A program made the position numbers and the translations under genes. From Mugil cephalus (Eukaryota > Chordata > Actinopteri > Mugiliformes > Mugilidae): a stretch of 64,000 bases of DNA. A model generated the notes under the pieces. That model made no database searches and was not told the DNA's origin. It saw only the letters and a list, made by a program, of their open reading frames with translations. Position 1 is the first letter of the stretch. The number at the start of each line of letters is the position of its first letter. The DNA is taken from contig NC_061771.1 in the NCBI RefSeq assembly GCF_022458985.1, positions 28,574,001 through 28,638,000 on the forward strand, written 5' to 3'. Positions 62,350 through 64,000 of the stretch are shown in pieces.

Positions 62350-64000
62350 CTGGTAGAGAAATTAAAAAGACATGAACTCAAGTTAACAACAAAAAATAAA
62401 TAATCTGTACATTTTATTTCGCATAAAAGCAAATAGCAGAATTTGCAACAACAATCTGCATTCATAGTCTGTATTGTCATAAACCAGACCAACTTCCCTG
62501 CCAGCAATATTTTTACTGGCAAAGATCTGCAGAGCCAATGACATCATTTCGGGTTGGGCTTTACGTGGTGATGGACAAAAGACTAACAGCAACCACTATT
62601 TTTCTTCAAAATGCAAAAGAGTGATGGAACAACATGCTCTTTAGAGTCCACTGTCGTATCAAAACATATTACCTGTGATTAAAACTTCATCTATTAATGT
62701 CTCAGTTGCTTTGATTGGTTAGGGGACTACCCAGTTGTGTGCAGAGGTGTTTCTTTCTCTGTATTGGTTGAAACATGTCCCATAATGAAATATGTTCTGA
62801 TACGAATTGAGTCTGGCTACACCAGCAAAAGGTTGACTGTGGACAACAATGTATGCCTTTAACTGTAAGACGTTTAGAATAAATAAGAAATGCTCAGAGA
62901 AACATAAAGCTTACAAAAAAAACTGTCACTGTCAATGCCAGTGCCAAGCTCCTGTTGTTTTTGCTTCCACATTTTTTGGTCACATTTTCAACAGAAAAAC
63001 ATTGCATCACGAGCTGGAATGTGACATTACCTGCTTGAAAATCACTCAGGTGTGCACGCTTCAGCTTCATTACATACTTACAGGGGTATAATTCGGTCAT
63101 AGTATCATAACTACTTTTCTTCGGAAGGGTTTGGTTTGACTAGTCCGGTAACTTTGGTAACACTGTCCACATGATAATGCCTCACTGTTATGTATGATTC
63201 ATTCTCTTGAAAAAGAAACACAAAGCACAAGATTTCTGTTTCATTTGTTGGACTTGGTTCTCTATCTACTGTCAGGACTGTTACGAAAATCCATCATTTT
63301 TATGCAGAAATGTAGAAAATTCTGAGGGATACAAATACTTTTACGATGCCCTGATGTGTTCTGCATGACTTATTTAAGTGTGAGTTTCACAAATTTACAT
63401 AATGTGGCCTTCAAATTGTAGAGAGGTGTATTCTTGTTATCACTTGTTGTGTGGTTGACTATTCATTTAAACATATAAAATTTGTGCTGAGATATTTCTG
63501 GACCTGGTATTCATATGTGTGGATGTTACTTAGACATGTAGCACCCACCTAGATCAGGTACCCCTGTGTTGACCTGGCCTCCAAATTCACTAGATGCCAA
63601 ACTGATCAAGTATCTGTGGGATGATCCACAGAGGCTCCTCCCCACAACCCATAGGACCCACAAGACACTAACAGCACTTTGAGAAACATGGCGTCACAGC
63701 CAAGTGAAAATGCCAAGAAATGACTATGGTGAAGGTATCTAAGAAATGAAGCCCAAAAACAAACACTGGATGAGTTATTTCTAAAGCCCCACCAGACAGA
63801 TCATCACCACCAGAACATCAATACGCAGCTTAAATCGACTCCACCCACGGCCGAGGATAAGTGGAACTGTATTCTTTAGAGATATGATCCCCCATGTAGG
63901 GTGGATCTTTGTGGAAAATGATTCACACTGCATGGGGGATAATGAGCACAAACACGCCCGAGTTAAAGAAAAAGTGCAGTGTCATGCAGATGTTTAACCA
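62350..64000 (-). other. fam83b: fam83b intron (partial)
   Basis: No exon of the DUF1669 domain was found here, so this is intron sequence running off the window. It contains a transposon fragment at 63490-63700. Confidence 0.6.
63490..63700. repeat. Tc1/mariner-like MITE fragment
   Basis: Internal part of the 15210-15662 element, recognisable by GTTACTTAGACATGTAGCAC and TCTGTGGGATGATCCACAGA. Both ends are missing. Confidence 0.6.

Overview
This is nuclear DNA of a ray-finned (teleost) fish. The evidence is split vertebrate genes with GT-AG introns, fish-type proteins, short introns and many small DNA transposons of kinds common in fish. The species cannot be named from the sequence alone. 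All gene names come from recognising the translated exons; no search was run.

Layout. (1) 0.6-3.5 kb, plus strand: mrpl4, complete, nine coding exons. (2) 3.6-11.6 kb, minus strand: hyls1 (centriole/cilium protein), complete, eleven coding exons, tail-to-tail with mrpl4. Its 2.9 kb fifth intron holds an unrecognised single-exon acidic ORF of 286 codons on the same strand. (3) 12.8-36.4 kb, plus strand: a collagen alpha-1(IX) gene of 32 coding exons encoding 690 residues. It matches the short form of COL9A1, and no exons for the large N-terminal NC4 domain are seen upstream. (4) 39.6-44.2 kb, minus strand: ptp4a1 (PRL-1 phosphatase), complete, five coding exons, 173 residues, tail-to-tail with col9a1. 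(5) 52.9-56.7 kb, plus strand: lgsn (lengsin, the lens glutamine-synthetase-like protein), four coding exons, with a visible TATA promoter. (6) 59.5-62.3 kb, minus strand: the last two coding exons of fam83b; its earlier exons lie beyond the window.

The block col9a1 - ptp4a1 - lgsn - fam83b corresponds to genes around human chromosome 6p12-q13. mrpl4 and hyls1 map elsewhere in human (19p13 and 11q24, from memory), so a rearrangement boundary lies between hyls1 and col9a1, close to where the NC4 exons would be expected.

The genes do not form one pathway: they cover mitochondrial translation, centriole assembly, cartilage matrix, a signalling phosphatase, a lens structural protein and a CK1/EGFR-pathway scaffold. 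Much of the remaining DNA is non-autonomous transposons. These include a piggyBac-like family with TTAA ends (five copies), hAT elements with intact 8-bp target duplications (one with a decayed BED-finger remnant), a Tc1/mariner-like inverted-repeat family, several unassigned dispersed repeats, a minisatellite in a col9a1 intron, and pentanucleotide and tetranucleotide arrays. I found no tRNA, rRNA or CRISPR. I saw no wholly new multi-gene system. The most unusual items are the NC4-less col9a1 locus and the acidic ORF nested in hyls1.
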